Positions 51,384 to 60,198 of a DNA stretch of 64,000 nt are shown piece after piece; position 1 is the first letter of the stretch, and the number at the start of each line of letters is the position of its first letter. Where the stretch lies: assembly GCA_030427385.1 (NCBI GenBank), contig JAUHWR010000001.1:1364001-1428000 (forward strand), given 5' to 3'. The position numbers and the translations under genes are program-made. The notes beneath the pieces are model-generated. The model had not been told where the DNA came from and searched no databases. It was given only the letters and a program-made list of their open reading frames with translations. Source of the stretch: Alphaproteobacteria bacterium (GTDB taxonomy: Bacteria > Pseudomonadota > Alphaproteobacteria > Micavibrionales > Micavibrionaceae).

Positions 51384-52499
51384 ATGATATCACGTCATAC
51401 TTTATTATATGCGGGTCTTATAGCCTGCGTCACCGTCACTAGCCCAGTTTTAGCTTGTGATATTTGTTCAAAAGACGATGCACCGCATCTTCATATTTCG
51501 TCGCGTGCGGATGATCATGCCCCCATCGGGGTTATGGGCGATCACATGCATAAACAAGGCGAGTGGATGCTGTCTTATCGCTTTATGCATATGGACATGG
51601 ACGGCAATCGCAATGGAACCGATAATTTGACGCCCGCGCAAATTGCCACGACCATCCCTAATCGTTTTTCCGCCATAGCGGGGCAGCCACCGACATTGCG
51701 CGTTGTGCCTACTGAAATGAGCATGCAAATGCACATGTTTGGGGCGATGTATGCACCAACAGATTGGCTAACATTAATGGGAATGGCGTCCTATCTGGAT
51801 AAAGAAATGGATCACATAACATATCAAGGCATGGCGGGAACCACCGAACTAGGGCGCTTTACGACAAATTCAAAGGGGTGGGGTGACACCAAGGTCGGCG
51901 GATTATTCAGATTGTTCGAAGATGATACCCACCACCTGCATTTCAATGCAGGGATCAGCTTGCCAACCGGATCGATTGATGAAACCGACCGCGTTCTTGC
52001 CCCGAATGGTATGACACCAACCATGCGCCTGCCATATGGTATGCAACTGGGAAGCGGCACCTTTGATGCCCTGCCCGGTATAACTTATACAGGTAAGCAA
52101 AATAACTGGACGTGGGGTGCACAATATAGCGCGCAGATCCCTCTGGAAAGTGAAAATGACGAAGGATATCGCTTAGGTGATAAACATTCTGTTTCTGCAT
52201 GGGGCGGATATGGCTGGGCAGATTGGATCAGCACATCGGTACGCTTTACAGGCACAACACAGGACAGCATCCATGGCATTGATCCCAATATTGTCGCACC
52301 GGTGCAAACCGCAAATCCCGATAATTATGGCGGCGAAACTATTGATCTTGGTCTTGGCGTAAATCTTTTGGGAACCAGCGGCATAATTGAAGGACAGCGC
52401 TTTGCCATCGAGGCGAGTATGCCGCTCTATCGCAATTTGAATGGTCCGCAGATGGAAAAAGATTTTCAAATTACCGCCGGATGGCAATATAGTTTTTAA
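51384..52499 (+). CDS. Outer-membrane beta-barrel protein, His/Met-rich, probably metal-responsive
   Basis: 371 residues. A signal peptide ends 'TSPVLA|CDICSKDD', placing a CxxC pair at the mature N-terminus, followed by 'HLHISSRADDHAPIGVMGDHMHKQG' and 'FMHMDMDGN'. Alternating hydrophobic strands, Gly/Trp/Tyr-rich turns and the final '...ITAGWQYSF' (terminal aromatic) indicate a 12- to 14-strand outer-membrane barrel similar to the MetA-pathway/transporter (PF13557) group. Met and His clusters ('TEMSMQMHMFGAMY') suggest copper or another soft metal as ligand. It lies 47 bases downstream of a DUF2946-like gene, with which it is likely co-transcribed. Confidence 0.75.
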   Translation: MISRHTLLYAGLIACVTVTSPVLACDICSKDDAPHLHISSRADDHAPIGVMGDHMHKQGEWMLSYRFMHMDMDGNRNGTDNLTPAQIATTIPNRFSAIAGQPPTLRVVPTEMSMQMHMFGAMYAPTDWLTLMGMASYLDKEMDHITYQGMAGTTELGRFTTNSKGWGDTKVGGLFRLFEDDTHHLHFNAGISLPTGSIDETDRVLAPNGMTPTMRLPYGMQLGSGTFDALPGITYTGKQNNWTWGAQYSAQIPLESENDEGYRLGDKHSVSAWGGYGWADWISTSVRFTGTTQDSIHGIDPNIVAPVQTANPDNYGGETIDLGLGVNLLGTSGIIEGQRFAIEASMPLYRNLNGPQMEKDFQITAGWQYSF

Positions 52500-52508
52500 A
52501 TATTATTT

Positions 52509-52537
52509 AAAAGGGGCCTATAAGGCCCCTTTTTTTA
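52509..52537. terminator. Bidirectional intrinsic terminator between barrel gene and HxlR regulator
   Basis: AAAAGGGGCC-TATAA-GGCCCCTTTT plus a T-run on the plus strand and a matching A-run on the other side. It serves both convergent genes; the HxlR stop codon at 52518 lies inside the stem. Confidence 0.92.
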
Positions 52538-52871
52538 CCTGAATATGCTCAGCGCCCCAATCACGCATAGACAGCATGACAGGCTCTAATGTGCGTCCAT
52601 ATTCTGTTAGAGAATATTCAACACGCGGCGGTACTTCTGCATAAACTTTTCTCGAAACGACTTTATCCCCCTCTAGCTCCCGAAGTTGTTGCGTAAGCAT
52701 GCGTTGTGTAACGCCGTCAATTTCTTTTCTTAATTCGCCAAAGCGCAGAAAATCATTTTGCAACAATTTAAAAATAATGATGGGCTTCCATCGACCGCCA
52801 ATAACAGAAAGAGTCGCTCCTACGGAACATCCATAAGGGCCATCACAATTTTCATTATCTTCTATACCCAT
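52518..52871 (-). CDS. HxlR-family transcriptional regulator
   Basis: A 117-residue winged-helix regulator: 'CSVGATLSVIGGRWKPIIIFKLL' near the N-terminus with the family cysteine, the 'RFGELRKEIDGVTQRMLTQQLRELE' recognition helix region and 'PPRVEYSLTEYGRTLEPVMLSMRDWG'. HxlR proteins often sense aldehydes, quinones or other electrophiles through that cysteine and control an adjacent oxidoreductase. Here the divergent neighbours are a short-chain dehydrogenase and a nitroreductase, which fits well. Its stop codon lies in the shared terminator. Confidence 0.93.
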   Translation of the reverse strand: MGIEDNENCDGPYGCSVGATLSVIGGRWKPIIIFKLLQNDFLRFGELRKEIDGVTQRMLTQQLRELEGDKVVSRKVYAEVPPRVEYSLTEYGRTLEPVMLSMRDWGAEHIQVKKGAL

Positions 52872-52999
52872 TTATATTCCTCATTAGTTACTTATTTGCA
52901 CCTACTACACAATTATGTGCGTACTTGTATATATTACTATAACACATATATCATCTTTAAGTGACGTGGCAAATGCCATGCATAATGAAAGAAAGTACC
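52872..52999. promoter_or_regulatory. Divergent control region of the HxlR / dehydrogenase pair
   Basis: A 128-base AT-rich spacer between divergent genes. It contains GTTACTTATTTGCAC and GTGCGTACTTGTAT, which share GCAC/GTGC in inverted order and the ACTT word, spaced about 16 bases apart, compatible with dimeric winged-helix binding. Likely the operator for the HxlR protein; this is an inference from position and partial symmetry. Confidence 0.35.
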
Positions 53000-53803
53000 A
53001 TGAATAAAACAATTTTAATAACAGGCTCTACAGACGGTATTGGTCTGGAAACGGCTAAATTACTAGCACATCAAGGCCATAATGTTCTGTTGCATGGCCG
53101 TAATCCAGACAAACTGAGAGAGTCAAAAAACATTGCTTTAGCGTTGAGCTCAGAAGAAAATGTGAACGGGTATATCGCTGATTTAGCAAATATGGATAAC
53201 GTTAGAACACTTGTCCAGAATATTACTGATAACCATTCTAAGCTGGATGTGCTGATTAATAATGCCGGCATTTATAAAACGTCTCACCCACTTACCGCCG
53301 ATGGTCAAGATATTCGCTTTGTTGTAAATACGATTGCGCCTTATTTACTTACAAAACTTTTATTACCTCTATTAGGGCAATCGGGGCGCATTATCAATTT
53401 ATCCTCGGCAGCCCAATCCCCTGTTGATCTTAATGCACTATCAGGGAAAGCCGGTGCCTTAGATGATATGAGCGCCTATGCGCAAAGCAAAATAGCAATT
53501 ACGATGTGGTCACGACATTTGGCGCATACACTCGGTGACAATGCCCCTCTAATTATACCCGTCAATCCTGGATCACTACTGGCGAGTAAAATGGTAAAAG
53601 AAGGGTTTGGCGTTGAGGGAAATGATTTATCAATCGGTGCCAAAATATTAGTGCGCCTATCCTTAGACGAAGAATTCGCAAATAAAACAGGGCAATATTT
53701 CGATAATGATAAAGGCCGATTCGGCAACCCTCATCCTGATGCTATGGATGATGAAAAATGCGCGCAAGTTACAAAAATGATTGAAACTATTATAAACTTA
53801 TAA
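53000..53803 (+). CDS. Short-chain dehydrogenase/reductase
   Basis: 267 residues from the ATG at 53000 (MNKTILITGS); the track start at 52961 adds an unlikely leader. The Rossmann motif 'ITGSTDGIGLETAKLLA' (TGxxxGIG), 'LINNAGIY' (NNAG), the catalytic Ser in 'IINLSSAAQ' and the Tyr/Lys pair in 'SAYAQSKIAITMWS' (YxxxK) are intact. It resembles retinol-dehydrogenase/WW-oxidase-like bacterial SDRs. It shares a control region with the divergent HxlR regulator and lies 12 bases upstream of a nitroreductase gene. Substrate unknown. Confidence 0.92.
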   Translation: MNKTILITGSTDGIGLETAKLLAHQGHNVLLHGRNPDKLRESKNIALALSSEENVNGYIADLANMDNVRTLVQNITDNHSKLDVLINNAGIYKTSHPLTADGQDIRFVVNTIAPYLLTKLLLPLLGQSGRIINLSSAAQSPVDLNALSGKAGALDDMSAYAQSKIAITMWSRHLAHTLGDNAPLIIPVNPGSLLASKMVKEGFGVEGNDLSIGAKILVRLSLDEEFANKTGQYFDNDKGRFGNPHPDAMDDEKCAQVTKMIETIINL

Positions 53804-53815
53804 GGAAAGAAAACT

Positions 53816-54481
53816 ATGGAACACGATATTGTATATTACGCTAAAAAACGTCACACAGCGAAAGCTTACAATCCCGATAAGAAAATATCAGATGAAAATG
53901 TAGAGAAAATCAAAGAGCTTTTACGTTATAGCGCATCAAGCACAAACGCGCAGCCGTGGCATTTTATTTTAGTTTCCTCCCCCAAGGGCAAAGAGCGCAT
54001 AGCAAAAGCAAATGAAAGCATGTTCCCATTTAACAATCCTTCTATCCGCGCGGCCTCCCACGTTGTTATTTTCTGCAGCCGATTAACTATCGAGGAAGAC
54101 CATCTATCTAAAGTTTTAGAACAGGAAGAAGCTGATGGACGTTTTGCAGCAGACCCTGCCTTTAAAGAACAAATGGATGGTGGGCGTAAGATGTTTATTA
54201 ATCTGCATAAACATGATTATAAAGATGTCCAGCATTGGATGGATAAGCAGGTATATCTAAACATTGGCGCGTTTTTGCTCGGCGTTTCAACGCTTGGTAT
54301 TGATGCCACGCCAATGGAAGGGATTGATATAAAATCAATAGATGAAGAGTTTGGCTTGCGCGAAAAAGGATATACAAGCCTTGTTATTGTTACGTTGGGC
54401 TACCATGACCAAGAAAAAGACTATAATGCCTCTCTACCTAAATCACGTCTTCCTTATGACTATATTCTAACGGAAATATAA
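53816..54481 (+). CDS. NAD(P)H nitroreductase, NfsB-like
   Basis: A 221-residue FMN-dependent nitroreductase: 'YAKKRHTAKAYNPDKKIS' (phosphate-binding RxTxxxY region), 'LLRYSASSTNAQPWHFILV' (FMN binding), 'QVYLNIGAFLLGVSTLGIDATPMEGID' and 'LVIVTLGYHDQEKDYN...KSRLPYDYIL'. NfsB-type enzymes reduce nitroaromatics and quinones. It is in an operon with the SDR and under likely control of the HxlR protein, forming a probable electrophile or quinone response module. Confidence 0.92.
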   Translation: MEHDIVYYAKKRHTAKAYNPDKKISDENVEKIKELLRYSASSTNAQPWHFILVSSPKGKERIAKANESMFPFNNPSIRAASHVVIFCSRLTIEEDHLSKVLEQEEADGRFAADPAFKEQMDGGRKMFINLHKHDYKDVQHWMDKQVYLNIGAFLLGVSTLGIDATPMEGIDIKSIDEEFGLREKGYTSLVIVTLGYHDQEKDYNASLPKSRLPYDYILTEI

Positions 54482-54582
54482 TCATCATTTAAATGACGGC
54501 ACAAAATAGAAAACTAAAAAATACTATGTAACCTTAATGTCACCATAAGGTTATTTAGAGAGTTTGATTTTTTCAAGATATA

Positions 54583-54658
54583 TGGTGGGCGATGACGGAC
54601 TCGAACCGCCGACATCCTGCGTGTAAAGCAGGCGCTCTACCAACTGAGCTAATCGCCC
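54583..54658 (-). tRNA. tRNA-Val (anticodon UAC)
   Basis: A 76-base cloverleaf read on the minus strand. GGGCGAT pairs with ATCGCCC; the anticodon stem CCTGC/GCAGG encloses TTTACAC with anticodon TAC; the T-arm contains GGTTCGAGTCC; discriminator A and encoded CCA end at 54583. No integrase or repeated 3' end is seen. Confidence 0.97.
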
Positions 54659-54726
54659 TTCTTCTCAATAAAGAAGTAAGAAAAAGAAATTAGAATTTCA
54701 GGACTATAATTGCAAGCCTTTTCTTT

Positions 54727-55503
54727 CTATTTAAAAATTTCGTCTAAAAATTCCAGTGTATATGCCCATGAACGCTGATCTGCTTTGGCATTATATGCGG
54801 CCCCGTTGGACGGATCATCTCCGGCATGCTTTTCAGTGAAAGCGTGAACTGCATCCGCATAGCTTACAAATTGCCAGTCTGCTTTCGCTGCCCGCATCTC
54901 TTGTTTAAATGCCGCCACTTCTTCAGGTTTTACATGTGGATCAGCATCGCCGTGATGCACCAAAATTGCAGACGAAACACTTGCCCCCTCCGTGACCGGC
55001 TCTTGTGAAGATAAACCACCATGAAAGCTGACGACACCGTCAATATCTGCGCCCGAACGTGCAACTTCCAAAGCCATTGTTCCGCCAAAGCAATATCCAA
55101 TTATCGCCAAATTATTTTCAGAAACCTGCGGGAGTGTTTTCACAAAATCAATGGCGCTTTTCATGCGACGCCTTGCAAGCTCCGGATTAGATTTATACTT
55201 GGAGGATTCTTTCTTAGCCTCATCCATATTTGCCGGACGGATGCCTTGTCCATAAACATCCACAGCAAAAGCATTATAGCAATCTTCTGCCAACATGTCG
55301 GCGCGCCCTCTTTCATATTCCCCTAGTCCCATCCATTGATGAGTAACCAAAACAGTTCCTTTTGAAGTATCACAAGAGGATGGGCTGTAATATCCTTCCA
55401 ATGTCAAATCACCATCCATGTATGTTTTTACATCACCCGCCTGTGCCTGAAATGTAGAGAGTAATAAAATACCCATCATTGAAAAAAGGAGCTGTTTACG
55501 CAT
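54727..55503 (-). CDS. Secreted dienelactone hydrolase family protein
   Basis: 258 residues. A signal peptide 'MRKQLLFSMMGILLLSTFQAQA|GD' sends it to the periplasm. The alpha/beta-hydrolase core has the DLH nucleophile cysteine in 'IGYCFGGTMALE', the Asp in 'VHHGDADPHV' and the His in 'ADAVHAFTEKHAGD', giving the Cys-Asp-His triad of the family. The substrate is unknown; cytosolic DLHs open dienelactones, but exported relatives may hydrolyse other esters. Transcribed alone, between tRNA-Val and HU. Confidence 0.9.
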   Translation of the reverse strand: MRKQLLFSMMGILLLSTFQAQAGDVKTYMDGDLTLEGYYSPSSCDTSKGTVLVTHQWMGLGEYERGRADMLAEDCYNAFAVDVYGQGIRPANMDEAKKESSKYKSNPELARRRMKSAIDFVKTLPQVSENNLAIIGYCFGGTMALEVARSGADIDGVVSFHGGLSSQEPVTEGASVSSAILVHHGDADPHVKPEEVAAFKQEMRAAKADWQFVSYADAVHAFTEKHAGDDPSNGAAYNAKADQRSWAYTLEFLDEIFK

Positions 55504-55562
55504 ATGAAATTATCCTGACTTGTTCTTTCATCTTTATATAAACCGATCCCGATAAACATCAA

Positions 55563-55598
55563 TAAAAAATGCCCCTGAAGAAATCTTACAGGGGCATT
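55563..55598 (-). terminator. Intrinsic terminator after the HU gene
   Basis: On the minus strand AATGCCCCTG and CAGGGGCATT form a 10-bp stem around an 11-base loop, followed by TTTTTATT. Confidence 0.93.
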
Positions 55599-55645
55599 CA
55601 AAACTCATAAAAAAAGAAGTCGTTTTGCAACTGACCTCTTATTTA

Positions 55646-55933
55646 TTATTTCTTTTTCTTACCGTTAACAGCTTCTTTAAGCTCTTTACCTGGCTTGAAT
55701 TTAGGCTGCTTAGAAGCAGGAATCTGAATTTTCTCACCTGTACGTGGGTTACGGCCTTCTGTCGCTGCACGATCTGCAACTGAGAAAGTACCAAAACCGA
55801 TCAAACGAACGTCATCGCCTTTTTTCAGTGAGTTGCGGATCGCTTCTAGAGTAGCGTCAAGTGCAACACCTGCTTTTTGCTTTGAAATTTCTGCTTGGTC
55901 AGCAATTTGTGAAATAAGATCTTGTTTGTTCAT
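55646..55933 (-). CDS. hup: HU-family DNA-binding protein
   Basis: 95 residues from the ATG at 55933 (MNKQDLISQ) with GGGGACT upstream; the ORF track adds four residues. 'LIGFGTFSVADRAATEGRNPRTGEKIQIPASKQPKFKPGKELKEAV' is the beta-arm and core of HU/IHF proteins, including the intercalating Pro in 'GRNPRTGE'. A Lys-rich C-terminus (NGKKKK) extends past the usual 90 residues. HU bends DNA and compacts the nucleoid. The placement just after lon is the classical lon-hup order. Confidence 0.96.
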   Translation of the reverse strand: MNKQDLISQIADQAEISKQKAGVALDATLEAIRNSLKKGDDVRLIGFGTFSVADRAATEGRNPRTGEKIQIPASKQPKFKPGKELKEAVNGKKKK

Positions 55934-56050
55934 AATAGTCCCCAATTTAGGTTAAAGGTTAAAACAAGTGTCAAAACAGAAAAGTCTGATATAAGCCAGA
56001 CTCTCCGTGCGTTTCAACACTTATAGTTATACTGCCTTTTCAAGGGGTGC

Positions 56051-58471
56051 TCAATGACGAATTACATCTTTTTCGCTATTTTCTGCGGTTTTAGAGGAAA
56101 TTTCACTAAATTCTTCATCTTTTGAGGAAGAATCAGCCGAAATAACCTGCGGAATATCAGTTAAAGCATGTGCCAAAACCTCTTCGATTCGACTCACAGG
56201 GATAATTTTAAGACCTTTTTTCACGTTTGCAGGTATATCCGCCAAGTCTTTTTCATTTTCATCAGGGATCAAAACTGTTTTGATGCCCGAACGTAGCGCA
56301 GCCAGAAGCTTCTCTTTCAATCCACCGATTGCTGTCACATAACCGCGCAAATTAACTTCACCGGTCATAGCAATATCACGATGTATAGGAATATCGGTTA
56401 AGGCCGATACAATCGATGTCACCATTGCCGCCCCCGCGGACGGGCCATCTTTCGGAGTCGCCCCCGCCGGAACGTGAACGTGAATAGATTGTTCTTTTAA
56501 TTTCTCGTAATCAATCCCCAAAGACGCCGCGCGTGATTTGACCAACATTTCTGCAACGGTGATAGATTCCTTCATCACATCGCGTAGATTGCCTGTCATG
56601 GATACTTTGCCATCTTTACCAGGTATCTTAACGGATTCAATCGAGAGAATGTCACCACCGGATTCGGTATAAGCCAGCCCCGTAACAACGCCAATACGAT
56701 TTTCATCATCCAACTCGCCATAACGATACTTACGCACACCGGCATATTTTTCAGTAGATTTCGGAGAAAGTTTGACCTTTTCCTTAGTCTTCATCAAAAT
56801 TTCTTTTAGGGCTTTACGGCATAGATTGGCAATTTCGCGTTCCAAATTCCGCACGCCCGCTTCTCGTGTATAATAACGAATAAGATGGCGAATGGAAAAA
56901 TCACTAATCTGGAATTCTTTGGATGTTAACCCCGCCATAGTACGCTGTTTTTTTAGAAGATGACGCTTCACAATTTGTAGTTTTTCATCTTCGGTATAAC
57001 CAGAGATACGAATAATCTCCATCCGATCCAATAATGGTTGTGGCATGTTCAAACTATTCGCTGTGCAAATAAACATCACATCAGACAGATCATAATCCAA
57101 CTCCATGTAATGATCGTTAAATTTATCATTCTGCTCCGGATCAAGAACCTCCAGTAGGGCCGCACTCGGATCGCCGCGATAATCTTGTCCCAACTTATCA
57201 ATTTCATCCAGTAGGAATAACGGGTTTGAAGACCCTGCCTTTTTCATACCTTGAATAATTTTTCCGGGCATCGCCCCAATATAAGTCCGTCTATGCCCCC
57301 GAATTTCGCTTTCATCACGAACGCCGCCAAGAGAAATACGTCCAAAATTACGCCCCGTAGCTTTTGCAATAGATTGCCCCAACGATGTTTTACCAACACC
57401 GGGCGGGCCAACTAAACATAAAATGGGGCCTTTTACTTTATTTGTACGCTGCTGAACGGCTAAATATTCCAAAATCCGTTCTTTGACTTTTTCCAAGCCA
57501 TAATGATCTGTATTCAGAACTTTTTCAGCTGCCTTAATATCTTTCTTGACGCGTGTGCGCTCTTTCCATGGCACGGACAAAACCCAATCCAAATAATTTC
57601 TGACCACCGTTGCCTCTGCGGACATCGGACTCATATTACGTAGTTTTTTAAGCTCTGCCTCTGCCTTTGCTTTGGCTTCTTCACTCAGCTTAGTCTTTTC
57701 GATCTTTTCTTGTAATTCGGCAAGTTCATCGAAACTGTTATCGCCTTCGTTTAATTCTTTTTGAATCGCTTTCATTTGCTCATTCAAATAGTAATCGCGC
57801 TGGGTCTTCTCCATTTGCTTTTTAACGCGCCCGCGCACTTTTTGCTCGATATTCAAAGAGCCAATCTCTTTTTCCATCGCTTCGAAAATTTTCTCCAAGC
57901 GTTCTTCGGTATTAGAAACCTCCAGCAACTTTTGCTTTTCATCCAAACTAATCGCCAAATGAGAAGCAATAGTATCCGCCATCTTTGACGGCTCGCCGAT
58001 TTGATTAACCGAAACGATTACCTCTGGTGGTATTTTCTTATTTAATTTCACATATTGTTCGAATTGCCCCATAACGGTGCGAGAGAGAACCTCCAAATTC
58101 TCATCCTCAACAGCTTCATCAACGATGTCTTCAATCTGCGCCTCGGTAAAATCAGCACCTTCTTGAAACTTGACGACTTTTTGCCGTGCACCACCTTCGA
58201 CCAGAACCTTAACCGTTCCATCCGGAAGCTTTAACATCTGCAGAATCGTACCCATTACGCCGACGGAATGTAAATCATCCACGCTCGGTTCATTTTCAGA
58301 TGTTGTTTTCTGCGTCACCAAAAGGATTTGCTTGTCATCATTCATGACGTATTCCAACGCCTTCACTGATTTTTTACGCCCAACAAATAATGGAACGATC
58401 ATCGCTGGGAAAACGACGATATCTCTTAGAGGTAATACGGGGAGAACTTTTTCTTCTTTGCTATCAAACAT
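56051..58471 (-). CDS. lon: ATP-dependent Lon protease
   Basis: 806 residues. The N-terminal substrate-binding domain starts 'VLPVLPLRDIVVFPAMIVPLFVGR'. A coiled coil ('IQKELNEGDNSFDELAELQEKIEKTK') leads to the AAA+ module with Walker A 'LVGPPGVGKTSLGQSIA', Walker B 'PLFLLDEIDKLG' and the arginine-finger region. The C-terminal S16 protease has the catalytic Ser in 'TPKDGPSAGAAMVTS' and the Lys in 'LREKLLAA'-like 'GGLKEKLLAALRSGIKTVLI'. A Ser/Glu-rich tail follows. It degrades misfolded and regulatory proteins and is usually heat-shock controlled; rpoH is 6 kb away. Confidence 0.97.
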   Translation of the reverse strand: MFDSKEEKVLPVLPLRDIVVFPAMIVPLFVGRKKSVKALEYVMNDDKQILLVTQKTTSENEPSVDDLHSVGVMGTILQMLKLPDGTVKVLVEGGARQKVVKFQEGADFTEAQIEDIVDEAVEDENLEVLSRTVMGQFEQYVKLNKKIPPEVIVSVNQIGEPSKMADTIASHLAISLDEKQKLLEVSNTEERLEKIFEAMEKEIGSLNIEQKVRGRVKKQMEKTQRDYYLNEQMKAIQKELNEGDNSFDELAELQEKIEKTKLSEEAKAKAEAELKKLRNMSPMSAEATVVRNYLDWVLSVPWKERTRVKKDIKAAEKVLNTDHYGLEKVKERILEYLAVQQRTNKVKGPILCLVGPPGVGKTSLGQSIAKATGRNFGRISLGGVRDESEIRGHRRTYIGAMPGKIIQGMKKAGSSNPLFLLDEIDKLGQDYRGDPSAALLEVLDPEQNDKFNDHYMELDYDLSDVMFICTANSLNMPQPLLDRMEIIRISGYTEDEKLQIVKRHLLKKQRTMAGLTSKEFQISDFSIRHLIRYYTREAGVRNLEREIANLCRKALKEILMKTKEKVKLSPKSTEKYAGVRKYRYGELDDENRIGVVTGLAYTESGGDILSIESVKIPGKDGKVSMTGNLRDVMKESITVAEMLVKSRAASLGIDYEKLKEQSIHVHVPAGATPKDGPSAGAAMVTSIVSALTDIPIHRDIAMTGEVNLRGYVTAIGGLKEKLLAALRSGIKTVLIPDENEKDLADIPANVKKGLKIIPVSRIEEVLAHALTDIPQVISADSSSKDEEFSEISSKTAENSEKDVIRH

Positions 58472-58642
58472 TTTGTGTCCGCTTTTTGTGCTTAGTGGTT
58501 AATTCCATCATATAATATAGGTTCTAACAAGTGATTAAAGAAGGGTTGAAAATATAATCCTCTTATTAAGACTCCTATAACGTCCAAAATCAAAACTGGC
58601 ACGGCCTTCGCATAGCTTCCCATAGAATAATGGAGCAATGCT

Positions 58643-59803
58643 ATGAAAAACAACGATAACGCCCCTAATAATAAGTCTTACTTACGTGACTTTCCGTGGA
58701 AATTCACGGCTTTGGTGTTGATCGGCATATTTTTCATGTTAAACGCCGCACAGGCAAAAACTTCCCGCATAAAAGACATTGTCGATATCGAAGGCGTGCG
58801 TGACAACATGCTGATTGGATATGGATTGGTCGTCGGATTAAATGGTACGGGTGATACCCTGAATAATTCACCTTTTACCGAACAATCCCTGACCGCCATG
58901 TTGGAGCGCCTTGGGGTAAATGTTCGCGGACAAAATTTAAATACCGGCAATGTCGCCGCCGTCATGGTAACGGCCACCCTACCCCCATTTCGTAATCAAG
59001 GATCAACAATTGATGTCAGCATTTCATCATTAGGTGATGCGGAAAGTTTACTGGGAGGGACATTGCTTGTTACGCCTCTTATGGCGGCGGACGGCGAAGT
59101 TTACGCGGTTGCACAAGGCCCCGTAACAGTTGCGGGATTCGCCATTGAAGGCGAAGCCGCATCAGTTGTACAAAACATTCCTACTTCCGGACGTGTACCG
59201 GGCGGCGCGATTGTTGAAAAAGAGATTGGATTTAAGTTAGAAGATTTAGGTGATGTACGACTATCTCTGAAAAATCCTGATTTTACAACCGCTCGCCGTA
59301 TAGCTCGTGCCGTAAATGGTTTTATGTCCCTGAATGTCGCAACAGCTGAAAATGATGCCAGCGTTGTTTTGAAAAAACCAAAAGGCTATGGCGGAAGTAT
59401 TGTTGATCTGATTACAGATATCGAGCAGCTTCCTATTCAACCGGACATGCCAGCGCGCGTTGTAATTGATGAGAGAAGCGGCACGATCGTCATCGGGGCA
59501 GATGTTAAAATCAGCCCGATTGCTATCGCGCAAGGCAACCTGACAATTAAAATAGTTGAAACACCACAAGTCTCTCAGCCGAATCCTTTTGCCCAGCAAG
59601 GCCAAACCGTGGTCGTGCCACGTAGTGATGTGGAAGTAAATACCGGGGATGATGCAAAACTTGCCTTACTGGAAACCGGTGTCACCTTACAGGACTTGGT
59701 AACCGGCTTAAATAAACTGGGTATTGGCCCGCGCGATATGATTACGATCTTACAGGCGATCAAGGCAGCGGGCGCCCTTCAGGCAGAAATAGAGGTGCTA
59801 TAA
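58643..59803 (+). CDS. flgI: Flagellar P-ring protein FlgI
   Basis: 386 residues. A signal peptide ('LVLIGIFFMLNAAQA|KTSRIKDI') sends it to the periplasm, where it forms the P ring around the rod. Conserved 'VRDNMLIGYGLVVGLNGTGD', 'SLTAMLERLGVNV', 'NVAAVMVTATLPPF', 'SLGDAESLLGGTLLVTPL' and the C-terminal 'LQDLVTGLNKLGIGPRDMITILQAIKAAGALQAEIEVL' identify it. It opens the flagellar operon and overlaps flgJ by one base (TAATG), indicating translational coupling. Confidence 0.97.
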   Translation: MKNNDNAPNNKSYLRDFPWKFTALVLIGIFFMLNAAQAKTSRIKDIVDIEGVRDNMLIGYGLVVGLNGTGDTLNNSPFTEQSLTAMLERLGVNVRGQNLNTGNVAAVMVTATLPPFRNQGSTIDVSISSLGDAESLLGGTLLVTPLMAADGEVYAVAQGPVTVAGFAIEGEAASVVQNIPTSGRVPGGAIVEKEIGFKLEDLGDVRLSLKNPDFTTARRIARAVNGFMSLNVATAENDASVVLKKPKGYGGSIVDLITDIEQLPIQPDMPARVVIDERSGTIVIGADVKISPIAIAQGNLTIKIVETPQVSQPNPFAQQGQTVVVPRSDVEVNTGDDAKLALLETGVTLQDLVTGLNKLGIGPRDMITILQAIKAAGALQAEIEVL

Positions 59804-60198
59804 TGAATGATCACCTCACCCCCGGCACCACGCTTGCTCTTCTGGGCGCGAATAATGCACAAACCGTACGCTCGCTTGAGACTCTTAAAGCGCCCAAAGC
59901 GGATAAAGACCTGCAAAAACTGGAAGACGCATCGGAGGATTTCGAGGCCGTGTTCCTTGCCGAAATGATGAAGCCAATGTTTGAAACCGTTGAGGTAGAT
60001 TCAATGTTTGGCGGTGGCAAGGGCGAGGAAGTGTTCCGCAGTTTTCTGACTCAAGAATATGGCAAAATTTTAGCTGGCACAGGAAAGGTTGGCATCTCCC
60101 AAGAAGTTAAGCAAGCCTTGATTGACATACAGGAAGGCGCACGTGGCACAAATTTTGCAATGCATAACATAACACCTAAGAATGAGGCTACAGAATGA
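59803..60198 (+). CDS. flgJ: Rod-binding protein FlgJ, short form without muramidase
   Basis: 131 residues: only the rod-binding domain ('LEDASEDFEAVFLAEMMKPMF...GGGKGEEVFRSFLTQEYGKIL'), lacking the C-terminal glucosaminidase of enteric FlgJ. This short form is normal in alphaproteobacteria, where a separate hydrolase opens the wall. It caps or scaffolds the growing rod. Coupled to flgI and overlapping the next gene by four bases (ATGA). Confidence 0.92.
   Translation: MNDHLTPGTTLALLGANNAQTVRSLETLKAPKADKDLQKLEDASEDFEAVFLAEMMKPMFETVEVDSMFGGGKGEEVFRSFLTQEYGKILAGTGKVGISQEVKQALIDIQEGARGTNFAMHNITPKNEATE

Noticed and set aside
54583-54658. tRNA-Val as an integration site of a mobile island
   Set aside because: No integrase, no repeat of the tRNA 3' end and ordinary neighbours on both sides. 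The same holds for tRNA-Leu at 7198-7285.
59803-60198. FlgJ as a truncated or broken gene
   Set aside because: The muramidase-less short form is normal in alphaproteobacteria, and its overlaps with both neighbours look intact.
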